Positions 31,948-39,109 of a stretch of DNA of 64,000 bases are shown here, piece after piece. Within the stretch, counting starts at the first letter, position 1; every line of letters starts with the position of its first letter. The translations under genes and the position numbers were made by a program. Below the pieces are notes generated by a model. That model saw only the letters and a program-made list of their open reading frames with translations. It was not told where the DNA came from and did not search any database. The stretch is from Acidimicrobiia bacterium (GTDB lineage Bacteria; Acidobacteriota; Vicinamibacteria; Vicinamibacterales; SCN-69-37): the NCBI GenBank assembly GCA_016871335.1, contig VFZF01000013.1, positions 1 through 64,000 of the forward strand, read 5' to 3'.

Positions 31948-32581
31948 GGGCGTTCCATCGTTCACGGCATTTGCTGCACTTGCGGCAGTGTGAATCGCCG
32001 GGACCGGGCTTCATGCACGACAACGTGAGTTCCAACGGCACTCCGAGCACGTGCCCGCGCACAACCACATCAGCCTTGGACACTATCAGGAACGGCGCGG
32101 CCACCTCGATCGGGTGAGCCAGGCCGACGCTGGCTGCCTGCGACGCTGCCTGAAAGAACCCCGTCGTTGCGTCAGGAAACGGATTGCCGGCGAGTGAGCC
32201 GATGACCAGCCTGGACACGTCGTGCCGACGGCACCAGGTCGCGGCCTTGGTGATCAGCAGCAGGTTCCGGCCTTCGAGGTACACGGCCGCATCGGGTGTG
32301 TGCAGCCCTGGTGGCGATCCAGTGATGGCCCAGTGGTCGGCCGGGTAGACATCGTCGACCGGGGCAGACAGCGTCACCAGGGGCCTCGCAGATCCGAGGA
32401 ACAGCGGGGAGGTCAGCAGCCGACAAAGGGCGCGCTCCTCGGCATCCTCCCAGGCGAAGCCGGACCGCACGTGGATGGGGGTTGCCTCGTGCCCGGCGGA
32501 CAGCTCCTCCGCCAGCAGCACGGTGCTGTCGACACCGCCCGACGCGAGCACCGCTGACCGGATTTGGCCTGTACGCCCCAT
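31934..32581 (-). CDS. queC: QueC-like 7-cyano-7-deazaguanine (preQ0) synthase
   Basis: The 215-residue protein has the PP-loop SGGVDST at 14-20 and the C-terminal zinc-binding cysteines (SCMKPGPGDSHCRKCSKC). QueC converts 7-carboxy-7-deazaguanine to preQ0 with ATP and ammonia, for queuosine in tRNA or for 7-deazaguanine DNA modification. It diverges from queD with a gap of only 20 bases. Compared with Escherichia coli QueC the central part is shorter and somewhat diverged (WEDAEERALCRLLTSPLF), so a related PP-loop enzyme is possible, but the zinc site and the queD neighbour make QueC the best call. Confidence 0.88.
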   Translation of the reverse strand: MGRTGQIRSAVLASGGVDSTVLLAEELSAGHEATPIHVRSGFAWEDAEERALCRLLTSPLFLGSARPLVTLSAPVDDVYPADHWAITGSPPGLHTPDAAVYLEGRNLLLITKAATWCRRHDVSRLVIGSLAGNPFPDATTGFFQAASQAASVGLAHPIEVAAPFLIVSKADVVVRGHVLGVPLELTLSCMKPGPGDSHCRKCSKCRERWNALSSW

Positions 32582-32601
32582 GGGTGCATGATCAATAGCT
32601 C

Positions 32602-33006
32602 ATGTCGTTCCTCGTTACCAAGCGCATTGACTTCTGCTACGGCCACCGGCTGATGGACTACGACGGCGTCTGCCGCCACCTGCACGGCCACAACGCCATG
32701 GTGGAGATCGACATTCAGGCCGAGGCGCTCGACGCCCGGAACATGGTCGTGGACTTCTCGGACGTCAAACGCCTGGTCAAGGCGTGGATCGACCGCGAAC
32801 TCGACCACAAGCTGATTCTTCGCACCGACGACCCGATGGTCTCGGTGCTGCAGGCGCAGGGGGAACCGCTCTTCCTGCTCGACAGCAATCCCACGGCTGA
32901 GCGTCTCGCGCAGCTGATCTACGACCAGGCCCGCTCCCTCGGCTTCAACGTCGTCGCAGTGCGATTCTGGGAAACGCCGACCTCGGCCGCTGCCTACGTC
33001 GGGTAG
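32602..33006 (+). CDS. queD: 6-carboxy-5,6,7,8-tetrahydropterin synthase
   Basis: The 134-residue protein has zinc-ligand histidines H15 (YGHRL), H28 and H30 (HLHGHN) and the catalytic cysteine C24 (DGVCRHLHGH). The terminal glutamate pattern is FWETPTSAAAY. QueD makes 6-carboxytetrahydropterin from dihydroneopterin triphosphate, the first dedicated step to preQ0. It is divergent from queC. queE and folE are not in the window. The final codon and stop (GGG TAG GG) merge with a hairpin repeat that starts at 33003. Confidence 0.92.
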   Translation: MSFLVTKRIDFCYGHRLMDYDGVCRHLHGHNAMVEIDIQAEALDARNMVVDFSDVKRLVKAWIDRELDHKLILRTDDPMVSVLQAQGEPLFLLDSNPTAERLAQLIYDQARSLGFNVVAVRFWETPTSAAAYVG

Positions 33007-33041
33007 GGAGCACGGCACGCTCCAAACCAGCGTGCCCTACT
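33003..33041. repeat. Hairpin repeat with GTAGGG/CCCTAC ends
   Basis: The inner arms GGCACGCT (33014-33021) and AGCGTGCC (33029-33036) are flanked by GTAGGG and CCCTAC, so the whole is palindromic. The TAG stop of queD (33004-33006) lies in the left end. Confidence 0.7.
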
Positions 33042-33189
33042 GCGTGTTTCACAGCACGCACGAGGGCGTCGCCGTGCAGGTCGTCGCGTGAGAGCCGGCA
33101 ACCGCCGAGTGCCGTGAATGTGCCCGCGCCGAACAGCGCTTCCAGCGACAGGGCGAGAGCGATAGCCGCACCGACCATCGGCATTCCAC

Positions 33190-33400
33190 CCGTGCCGGGA
33201 TGCCGAACGTGCGGAAGAAGTCGCGGCTTCCGAAGGGCGGCTCAGGCGCGTCGAACTGCCCGCGCTGGCTGACGAAGTCCCCCTAAATCGCCAAGTCGTC
33301 ACCGATCCCCCAGCCGAGGTTCCCTTCGATGCCTTCCACGGTGGCGCCACCGAGGTTGGTCTTGAAGAGCACCGAATCAGTCGTGATGCTGGCGCGTGTG
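33190..33400 (-). pseudogene. Fragment of a TonB-dependent receptor (barrel C-terminal part)
   Basis: Read on the minus strand, LFKTNLGGATVEGIEGNLGW resembles the last third of TonB-dependent receptors, where a strand turns at 'GxEGxL'. After a TAG the same frame continues GDFVSQRGQFDAPEPPFGSR DFFRT before decaying. Neither a start nor the end of the barrel remains. The rest of the 33007-33418 interval holds only a hairpin and no other recognisable gene. Confidence 0.5.
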
Positions 33401-33418
33401 TATCCCGAGGACACCAAT

Positions 33419-33637
33419 ATGCCGATCATCGTCAAACTCGACGACCTGCTCCACGACCGGCGCATGACCCTGACTGACCTGGCGGGCCGCGTCGGTCTGA
33501 CGTTCGCCAACCTGTCGATCCTCAAGACCGGAAAGGCGCGCGCACTTCGGGTCTCGACGCTTGAGGCGATTTGTCAGGCGCTCGGGTCTGAGCCTGGTGA
33601 TCTGCTCAGGTTCGAGGCGGAGCCACACAAGGGCTGA
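33419..33637 (+). CDS. XRE-type helix-turn-helix protein (YozG-like)
   Basis: The 72-residue protein is a single Cro/C1-type helix-turn-helix: IVKLDDLLHDRRMTLTDLA, then VGLTFANLSILKTGKARAL (recognition helix) and STLEAICQALGSEPGDLL. ATG 33419 is preceded by GAGGA with a seven-base gap; an upstream start at 33329 would run through noncoding sequence. Members are usually encoded after a DUF2975 membrane protein, which is absent here. The last codons (CACAAGGGCTGA) are within a hairpin repeat that supplies the stop. Confidence 0.85.
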   Translation: MPIIVKLDDLLHDRRMTLTDLAGRVGLTFANLSILKTGKARALRVSTLEAICQALGSEPGDLLRFEAEPHKG

Positions 33638-33647
33638 AGCCCTTGTG
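33626..33647. repeat. Hairpin repeat family HP-B (CACAAGGGCT)
   Basis: The arms CACAAGGGCT (33626-33635) and AGCCCTTGTG (33638-33647) are exact complements with a two-base loop. The stop TGA of the helix-turn-helix gene spans the left arm and loop. A related hairpin is at 46909-46930. Confidence 0.85.
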
Positions 33648-33664
33648 CTCCGACATGCGATGGC

Positions 33665-34351
33665 CTAACCGACCAGCACCTTGGAGGCCGCGCGTGTGCC
33701 GATGGTCACGGCATCGCCAGTGTCCATGCGCAACAGGACCGAATCCGCCATGTCGTCGCGCGATTCGATGGTCACGGTACTCCCCGGCATCAGGTGACGT
33801 TCCTCGATGAACCGCAGGAAGTCCGAGCCCTGGTCGATCACGCGGACGACGGTCAGCGGGATGTTCATGGGGGCAGACAGCAGGTCGAAGTACTCGGGAT
33901 GCGAGATGGTGCCTTCGGCAGTCGGGATGGGATCGCCGTGTGGATCCGATTCGGGACGACCGAGCATTTCGTCGATGCGGTCGATGAGTTGTTCGGACAC
34001 GGCATGCTCGAGGCGCTCGGCTTCGTCGTGCACCTCGGCCCAGCTCATGCCGAGGACCTTCACGAGAAACAGTTCGATGAGCCGGTGGCGGCGCAACACC
34101 AGCGACGCGAGTTTTTCGCCCGCGTCGGTGAGCCGCACACCCATGTACGGTTCGTAGTGCACGAGTCCCGACTCCGCCAGCGTCTTCACCATCGTTGTCG
34201 CCGTGCCGGGCACGACGCCGAGTGCGGACGCGAGTTGTCCCATCGGGACAAGCGCGCGTTCGCCTGACGGCACCTGCGCGTGGGCGCGGTTGACCGCCTC
34301 CGTCAGATGGATTGTCTTGAGGTAGTTCTCAACGGTTTGCGACGGCAACAT
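33665..34351 (-). CDS. DtxR/MntR family metal-dependent regulator
   Basis: The 228-residue protein begins at ATG 34351 (MLPSQTVENYLKTIHLTEA). The winged helix includes MGQLASALGVVPGTATTMVK and GLVHYEPYMGVRLTDAGEKL. The metal-binding and dimer region contains RRHRLIELFLVKVLGMSW, the E/H-rich helix VHDEAERLEHAVSEQLIDRI and the H-P motif (SHPEYFDLL). The last 75 residues form the SH3/FeoA-like third domain. It should repress manganese or iron uptake genes when the metal is bound. The class cannot be fixed from the residues alone. It follows the hypothetical gene by 13 bases, with no transporter gene adjacent. Confidence 0.9.
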   Translation of the reverse strand: MLPSQTVENYLKTIHLTEAVNRAHAQVPSGERALVPMGQLASALGVVPGTATTMVKTLAESGLVHYEPYMGVRLTDAGEKLASLVLRRHRLIELFLVKVLGMSWAEVHDEAERLEHAVSEQLIDRIDEMLGRPESDPHGDPIPTAEGTISHPEYFDLLSAPMNIPLTVVRVIDQGSDFLRFIEERHLMPGSTVTIESRDDMADSVLLRMDTGDAVTIGTRAASKVLVG

Positions 34352-34364
34352 GTCGCGGTGATCC

Positions 34365-34796
34365 TCAGCGAACGGCCAGTCGGGCGACAGCCGGCACCAG
34401 GAAGGGGAGCAAATCCGACTCGTTGAGTTTGCCAATCGCAGTGCCTTCGGCGATCGGACGCTCTTCGACGTGTACGTTCTGGCGGTTGACCGTGACGCTC
34501 AGGCGGCCGAGCACTCGGGGTGGACGGACCGACGTGTCGAGCACGAACTCAACGAAGTCGTCGGCGGATTTGTCCGACGCAATGCGGGCGGACCCAGCCG
34601 GGGTCTGCGCCTGAAAAGCGAGGCCTTCGGCGCGCAGCACACTGACGGTCTGGCGGACGAGCGGGCCGGCGGTTTCAACAATGAAGTGGGCGTACGCGGC
34701 GTGGGCGGCGTCCGATCCCTGTCGTCGCTCGGCGGCCTCGGTGCGGGCGTGTTCGATCTCGCGGAGGAGCTGGCGACGGAGTTCTGCGACTTCCAT
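34365..34796 (-). CDS. Conserved hypothetical cytoplasmic protein
   Basis: The 143-residue protein from ATG 34796 begins with a long helix (EVAELRRQLLREIEHARTEA, likely a coiled coil). A folded region with beta strands follows (FVEFVLDTSVRPPRVLGRL, then QNVHVEERPIAEGTAIGKLN). I do not recognise the family. It lies between the CoA transferase gene (13 bases upstream) and the metal regulator gene (13 bases downstream), so all three may share a transcript. No membrane segment, signal or catalytic motif is visible. Confidence 0.75.
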   Translation of the reverse strand: MEVAELRRQLLREIEHARTEAAERRQGSDAAHAAYAHFIVETAGPLVRQTVSVLRAEGLAFQAQTPAGSARIASDKSADDFVEFVLDTSVRPPRVLGRLSVTVNRQNVHVEERPIAEGTAIGKLNESDLLPFLVPAVARLAVR

Positions 34797-34809
34797 GCGC
34801 ACGATCGTA

Positions 34810-36039
34810 CTACGGCCGCAGTAGCCGGATGGCCCCAGCGGCGGCCATGGCCTCGATTCCGGCGTCATCCAGTCCCAGGTATTCGTGCAGGACCATCCTG
34901 GTGTGTTCGCCCAGTCGCGGTGCGGCCGATCGAACGGATCCCGGAGACTCGGAGAGCTTGACCGGCACGCCAAGCACGGGCAATGGGCCGATCGTGGGGT
35001 GGGCCACGGTTGCCACCATGGCCCGGGCGATGGTCTGGGGATCGGTCAGGGCTTCCCCGATCGTGCGCACGGCTCCACACGGCACGCCGGCGTCGTTGAG
35101 CTTCGAGACCCAGTCGGCTGCGGAGCGTGTGCGGAGGACGCCGGCGACGAGCGGTTGGAGTGCGTCGTGATGGTGGACGCGACCTGCGTTGGTGATGAAT
35201 CGGGAATCGGTTGCGACCTCTGCGAGTCCGGCTACGCGGCAGAAACGGTGGAACTGATCGTCATTGCCCACGGCCAACACGAGCACGCCATCAGCGGTGT
35301 CGAACGTGTTGTACGGCACGATGGTCGCGTGTCGGTTGCCGAGCCGCACGGGTGACTCTCCGGTCGCGAAGTAGCGGCCGGCCTGATAGGTGAGCAGTGA
35401 TGTCACGGCGTCGAGCAGGGCGATGTCCACGTGTTGTCCGCGTCCTGTCGTGCCGCGCGCGATGAGCGCCAGCAAGAGTCCCTGGAATGCGAACATGCCT
35501 GCGGTGATGTCGGCCACGGCGACTCCGAGTCGCACCGGTGATCCGTCCGGCGTCCCCGTGATGCTCATCAGGCCGCCTTCGGCCTGGATCATCGCGTCGT
35601 ATCCGGCCTCCTGGCGGCGTGGCCCCGTGTGGCCGAAGCCGGAGATGGACACATAGATCAGGCGCGGATGTTTCTCGGCGAGCGCTGCGTACCCGAGTCC
35701 GCGCGCATCAAGTGTTCCCGGCCGGAAATTCTCGACGATGACGTCGGCGTTGGCGATGAGGGCGTCGAGCACCGCGCGTCCGTCCGGCGTGGAGTAATCG
35801 AGCGCGACACTTTCCTTGTTGCGATTGATGCTGAGGTAATACGCGCTCTCGCCTTCGAGGAATGGCGGTCCCCACGCCCGTGTGTCATCCCCGCGTGTCG
35901 GGTGTTCGATCTTGATGACCCGCGCGCCCATGTCCGCCGCGAGCATCGTGCAGTACGGCCCCGAGAGCACCCGCGTGAGGTCGAGAATCGTAAGGCCCGC
36001 GAGGGGCCCGCGCGAAATCAGCTCGGAGGCGATTTTCAC
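34810..36039 (-). CDS. CaiB/BaiF family CoA transferase, start supplied by a palindrome
   Basis: The 409-residue protein has the class III CoA-transferase features: GPLAGLTILDLTRVLSGPYC, the ADMGARVIKIEHPTRGD nucleotide-binding part, NRNKESVALD, and the nucleophilic Asp region YDAMIQAEGGLMSITG. It moves CoA between organic acids; the substrate is not assignable. The only plausible start is GTG 36039, which lies in the centre of palindromic element PE1 copy B. The first nine residues (VKIASELIS, started as Met) come from the element, and no ATG, GTG or TTG is available between it and the conserved N terminus. It overlaps the homoserine dehydrogenase stop by four bases (GTGA). Confidence 0.9.
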   Translation of the reverse strand: MKIASELISRGPLAGLTILDLTRVLSGPYCTMLAADMGARVIKIEHPTRGDDTRAWGPPFLEGESAYYLSINRNKESVALDYSTPDGRAVLDALIANADVIVENFRPGTLDARGLGYAALAEKHPRLIYVSISGFGHTGPRRQEAGYDAMIQAEGGLMSITGTPDGSPVRLGVAVADITAGMFAFQGLLLALIARGTTGRGQHVDIALLDAVTSLLTYQAGRYFATGESPVRLGNRHATIVPYNTFDTADGVLVLAVGNDDQFHRFCRVAGLAEVATDSRFITNAGRVHHHDALQPLVAGVLRTRSAADWVSKLNDAGVPCGAVRTIGEALTDPQTIARAMVATVAHPTIGPLPVLGVPVKLSESPGSVRSAAPRLGEHTRMVLHEYLGLDDAGIEAMAAAGAIRLLRP

Positions 36040-36063
36040 GAAAATCGCCTCCGAGCTGATTTC
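36014..36063. repeat. Palindromic element PE1, copy B, at a gene junction
   Basis: The arms are 36014-36037 and 36040-36063, 24 bases each and exact complements, with a two-base loop. Reading the minus strand, it gives the last codons (KSARRRFS) and TGA of homoserine dehydrogenase and the GTG of the CoA transferase. Stop and start share the centre of the palindrome. Confidence 0.95.
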
Positions 36064-37100
36064 ACGATTGTCATCAGGTCGCTGAACAACGCGAAGGCGG
36101 TCTTTTCAAGACCGCCATCGCGCTGCGTGATGACGACCCGTCCCAGCAGGTCCGTCTGCAGTTCCAGGGCGTTGGCCTGGCCGTCGAGTTGGGCCAGGGG
36201 GTCGTCGGCCTCGAGTTCCTCGAGGCCGACGGTGAAATGAGCTCGGAGGCGATTTTCGTGAAAATCGCCTCCGAGCTCACCGGACGCCACAAGCTTGAGG
36301 CGGTGGCCGCGGGCCACCGCCTCACGCGCCCACTCGGCATCGGCAGGGCCGATGCCGGTGCGCGCGACCGCCTGCGGCGTGATCCCCGCCCCCATCCACA
36401 CGTTCGCCATCGCGGCCACCTTCGCTGCCGCGTCCCACCCGTCCACGTCCAGCGACGGGTCCGCCTCGGCCACACCAGCCGTTTGCATCCGCGCCAGCGC
36501 GGATGCAAACGGCTCGCCGTGCTCCATCGCCGTCAGGATGTGGTTCGTCGTGCTGTTCACCACACCGCGGAATCCAAGGACCGTCACGCCGGGCATCGTC
36601 TCACGTACCAGATTGAACACCGGGATGCCGTCCATGACGGCGCCTTCGAACAGGAACTCACGACCTGCCCGCCGGGCCTCGGCGGCCAAGTCGTCATATG
36701 CGTGCGCAACAGGTCCCTTGTTCGCGCTCACCACATGCGCGCCCGCGCGTAACGCCTGACGCACACGCGAAATCGCCGGCTCGCCAGACTCGATCACCAG
36801 CGGCGTCGTCTCAACGACCACGTGGGTCTCGGCGCCCAGGGCAACGAGTTGTGCGATGAGTTGATCGGCTGTGTGTTCAGACGGCGTCGGCCCAATCGCG
36901 CCTCCGCCCGCCACCTCTCGCGCGAGTCGTGTAGCGTCGAGGCCCGCGTCCAGATACGCGCTGCCGTGCCGCCCGGTGGCAATGCCGGCCACCACCGGCG
37001 TGACACCGGCAGCGTCCAGCACCGCGCGTTGCTCCTCCAGCAGGTGCACAAACCGGCGTCCGACATGACCGAATCCCAGGAGCAACAACGCAACGCGCAT
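36036..37100 (-). CDS. hom: Homoserine dehydrogenase with palindromic insertions
   Basis: The 354-residue protein starts at ATG 37100 with the nucleotide motif LLLLGFGHVGRRFVHLLEE. It has the conserved ANKGPVAHAY, FLFEGAVMDGIPV, RGVVNSTTNHILTAME and GVAEADPSLDVDGWDAAAK motifs of the catalytic domain. It reduces aspartate semialdehyde to homoserine for threonine and methionine. There is no ACT domain. Palindromic element copy C (36234-36279) is translated as GELGGDFHENRLRAH between KLVAS and the following VGLEEL strand, and copy B forms the end of the gene. A perfect 17-bp palindrome (36478-36513) also lies in the gene without changing its length. Active-site residues are intact. Confidence 0.92.
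   Translation of the reverse strand: MRVALLLLGFGHVGRRFVHLLEEQRAVLDAAGVTPVVAGIATGRHGSAYLDAGLDATRLAREVAGGGAIGPTPSEHTADQLIAQLVALGAETHVVVETTPLVIESGEPAISRVRQALRAGAHVVSANKGPVAHAYDDLAAEARRAGREFLFEGAVMDGIPVFNLVRETMPGVTVLGFRGVVNSTTNHILTAMEHGEPFASALARMQTAGVAEADPSLDVDGWDAAAKVAAMANVWMGAGITPQAVARTGIGPADAEWAREAVARGHRLKLVASGELGGDFHENRLRAHFTVGLEELEADDPLAQLDGQANALELQTDLLGRVVITQRDGGLEKTAFALFSDLMTIVKSARRRFS
36204..36230. repeat. Perfect 12-bp hairpin in hom
   Basis: The arms GTCGGCCTCGAG (36204-36215) and the complement (36219-36230) surround a three-base loop, four bases from element copy C. The encoded VGLEELEAD is a normal-looking family sequence, so this may be coincidental. Confidence 0.6.
36234..36279. 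repeat. Palindromic element PE1, copy C, translated within hom
   Basis: The arms are 36238-36257 and 36260-36279 (20 bases, exact) with a two-base loop. GAAAT before the left arm matches the other copies. The frame used (ELGGDFHENRLRA) differs from that used in nagA. Confidence 0.95.
36478..36513. repeat. Perfect 17-bp palindrome with two-base loop in hom
   Basis: The arms GCCGTTTGCATCCGCGC (36478-36494) and the complement (36497-36513) surround CA. It is translated as EPFASALARMQTAG, which aligns with the family without a gap. It is unlike PE1 in sequence but has the same two-base loop. Confidence 0.85.
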
Positions 37101-37136
37101 TCGCAAGGTCCGGCGTAGAGTGTAGTAGAGGTTCGT

Positions 37137-37862
37137 ATGAAGATGTTTCCGATCCTGCTCTCGTTGGCCGTGCTGCTGCCGGCCGTGTCCACCGCTCAAC
37201 CCGCCGCGGCACCTCCCGTCATCGTTGCCCGCGGAGAAAGCACCGTGAAGGTGGCCCCTGATCAGGCGTGGGCCACCGTGGTGGTCGAAACACGCGACGC
37301 CAAGGCGCCTCAGGCTCGTCAGCTTTCGGCCGTGGCCATGACGGTCGTGATGGCCGCGCTCACGGCGTCCGGACTCTCCACCAACGCCATCAAGACGGTC
37401 GGCTACTCGCTGACTCCGGACTACGAATACGTCAACGGCCGCCAGCGCATGCGCGGGTTCCTCGTGTCGAATCAGGTCCTGGTTCGGATCGACGATGTCG
37501 CCAAGGTTGCCGACGTGCTGGACGCGGTCGGCAGACTCACACTGGCTGCTTCCTCGAACCTGACCATCGCCAATCTGCGCTTCGATCTCACGGATCGCTC
37601 GGCGCTGGAACGCGACGCGCTCCGTATGGCTGTCGTGGATGCGATGGAGAATGTCAAAGCCATGGCCGCAGGTGCAGGGGCGACGCTGGGACGCATTGCC
37701 AGAATCGATCAGGTCGGCGGCCCTCAACAGTTCGACAAGATCGAACCGATGATGGCGATGGCGGTGCGCGGTCAGATGAATGAGTCGATCGTCGGCACCC
37801 CGATAGCGCCGTCGGAGATCGAGATCCGCGCAGGCGTGATGTTGACCGTCGAGATACGTTAG
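37137..37862 (+). CDS. SIMPL (DUF541) domain secreted protein
   Basis: The 241-residue protein has a signal peptide (KMFPILLSLAVLLPAVSTAQ) and then the SIMPL domain: VIVARGESTVKVAPDQAWAT, NAIKTVGYSLTPDYEYVNGR and GFLVSNQVLVRIDDVAKVAD. It ends in EIEIRAGVMLTVEIR. SIMPL proteins form oligomeric periplasmic or extracellular particles and have been linked to oxidative stress in some bacteria. It is divergent from homoserine dehydrogenase over 36 bases. Its last four bases overlap the end of the convergent rmuC gene. Confidence 0.88.
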   Translation: MKMFPILLSLAVLLPAVSTAQPAAAPPVIVARGESTVKVAPDQAWATVVVETRDAKAPQARQLSAVAMTVVMAALTASGLSTNAIKTVGYSLTPDYEYVNGRQRMRGFLVSNQVLVRIDDVAKVADVLDAVGRLTLAASSNLTIANLRFDLTDRSALERDALRMAVVDAMENVKAMAAGAGATLGRIARIDQVGGPQQFDKIEPMMAMAVRGQMNESIVGTPIAPSEIEIRAGVMLTVEIR

Positions 37863-39085
37863 CTCGGCTTCACCGGCCGCTCATCCTCGCGATCGACCAC
37901 GGTCAGCTCGTCTTTCTGCACCCGCCTGACGGTGAGGTGCAGCGGCTCCGCGACCTCGAGCTCCTTGTTCGAGCTGACGCCAAGCTCCTTGAACCGTCTC
38001 GCGCCCGGCAGCACCTTCTGTTCAAGCGAGCCCACCAGCCTGTCGTAGCTGCTGGCCGCCTGCTTCAGGTGTGCGCCGACAGAGCTCAGGTGATCCACCA
38101 TCGTTGACAACCGGTCGTAGAGGTCGCGACCCAGCTGCTGGATCTCCTCTGCGTTGACGGCGAGCTGCTGCTGCTTCCACCCGTACGCCACTGCGCGCAG
38201 AATCGCCATCAGCGTCATCGGCGTTGCCGGCACCACGCGCATGGATGACGCCAGTTCGAGCAACGTTTCATCACGTTCAAACGCCGACGCCAGCAGCGGC
38301 TCCAGCGGCAGGAACATCACGACGAACTCAGGGGACGGTTGGAACTGTGTCCAGTACGCCTTGCCGCCGAGCGTCTTGACGTGATCCCTGACCTGTCGCG
38401 CATGTGCAGTCAATTGCACATCCCGATCGGCCTCGTCGTGCGCATTCGCCGCGCGAAGATACGCATCGATCGGCACCTTCGAATCAATGACGATCGTCGC
38501 ACCTCCTGGCAGGCGCACGATCATGTCCGGCGTCTGTCTCGCACCATCGTCGCTCGTCGCCTGTGCCTGCTCTTCGAAGTCGCAGTGTTCCAGCATGCCG
38601 GCCATTTCGACGATGCGCCGGAGCTGGACTTCGCCCCAGCGTCCGCGGGCGTTGGGAGAGCGGAGGGCCTGTGAGAGGCCCTCGGTGGTCTTGCGGAGTT
38701 GCTCCTGCGTCTGTGCCAATCCACTCAACTGCGACGTGACCGCCCGGAACGACCCTTCGCGATCGCGGTCGGCTGAGGCCACCTGGGTCTGGACCTTGTC
38801 GAGGGTGTCACGCATCGGCTTGAGCAGCGCTTCCGCGCGCTGCACAAACTCCTGCCGGTTGTCACGCAGCGCATCTTGTGACAAGGCCGCGAACGACTCG
38901 CGGAGGCGAGCCTGGCTTTCGTCGAGGGTCCGCTGCAGATCGACGGCTGCACGCCGTTCGGCGGCCAGTTCGGCCGTGACGCGGGCCAGGTCTGCGACCA
39001 TGCGCTGCCGACGGCTGAGGAACCAGACCCCCGCCGCCGTCGCACCCAACGCGACCCCGAACACCAGAAACAGCACGCTCTCCAT
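37859..39085 (-). CDS. rmuC: DNA recombination protein RmuC
   Basis: The 408-residue protein has an N-terminal membrane anchor (ESVLFLVFGVALGATAAGVW), then a long coiled coil to about residue 125. The RmuC nuclease-like domain follows: RGRWGEVQLRRIVEMAGMLE, DMIVRLPGGATIVIDSKVP (the PD-(D/E)xK-like core), GGKAYWTQFQPSPEFVVMFL and YGWKQQQLAVNAEEI. RmuC is thought to limit DNA inversions at short inverted repeats, which is notable in a region so rich in palindromes. It is divergent from the acyltransferase-like gene over 24 bases. Confidence 0.92.
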   Translation of the reverse strand: MESVLFLVFGVALGATAAGVWFLSRRQRMVADLARVTAELAAERRAAVDLQRTLDESQARLRESFAALSQDALRDNRQEFVQRAEALLKPMRDTLDKVQTQVASADRDREGSFRAVTSQLSGLAQTQEQLRKTTEGLSQALRSPNARGRWGEVQLRRIVEMAGMLEHCDFEEQAQATSDDGARQTPDMIVRLPGGATIVIDSKVPIDAYLRAANAHDEADRDVQLTAHARQVRDHVKTLGGKAYWTQFQPSPEFVVMFLPLEPLLASAFERDETLLELASSMRVVPATPMTLMAILRAVAYGWKQQQLAVNAEEIQQLGRDLYDRLSTMVDHLSSVGAHLKQAASSYDRLVGSLEQKVLPGARRFKELGVSSNKELEVAEPLHLTVRRVQKDELTVVDREDERPVKPS

Positions 39086-39109
39086 CGTCAGTAGCTATAA
39101 GCTCCCGTC

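Noticed and set aside
32945-33184. Minus-strand frame of 79 codons between queD and the receptor fragment
   Set aside because: It overlaps the end of queD, has no motif and no ribosome site; the hydrophobic stretch is likely chance.
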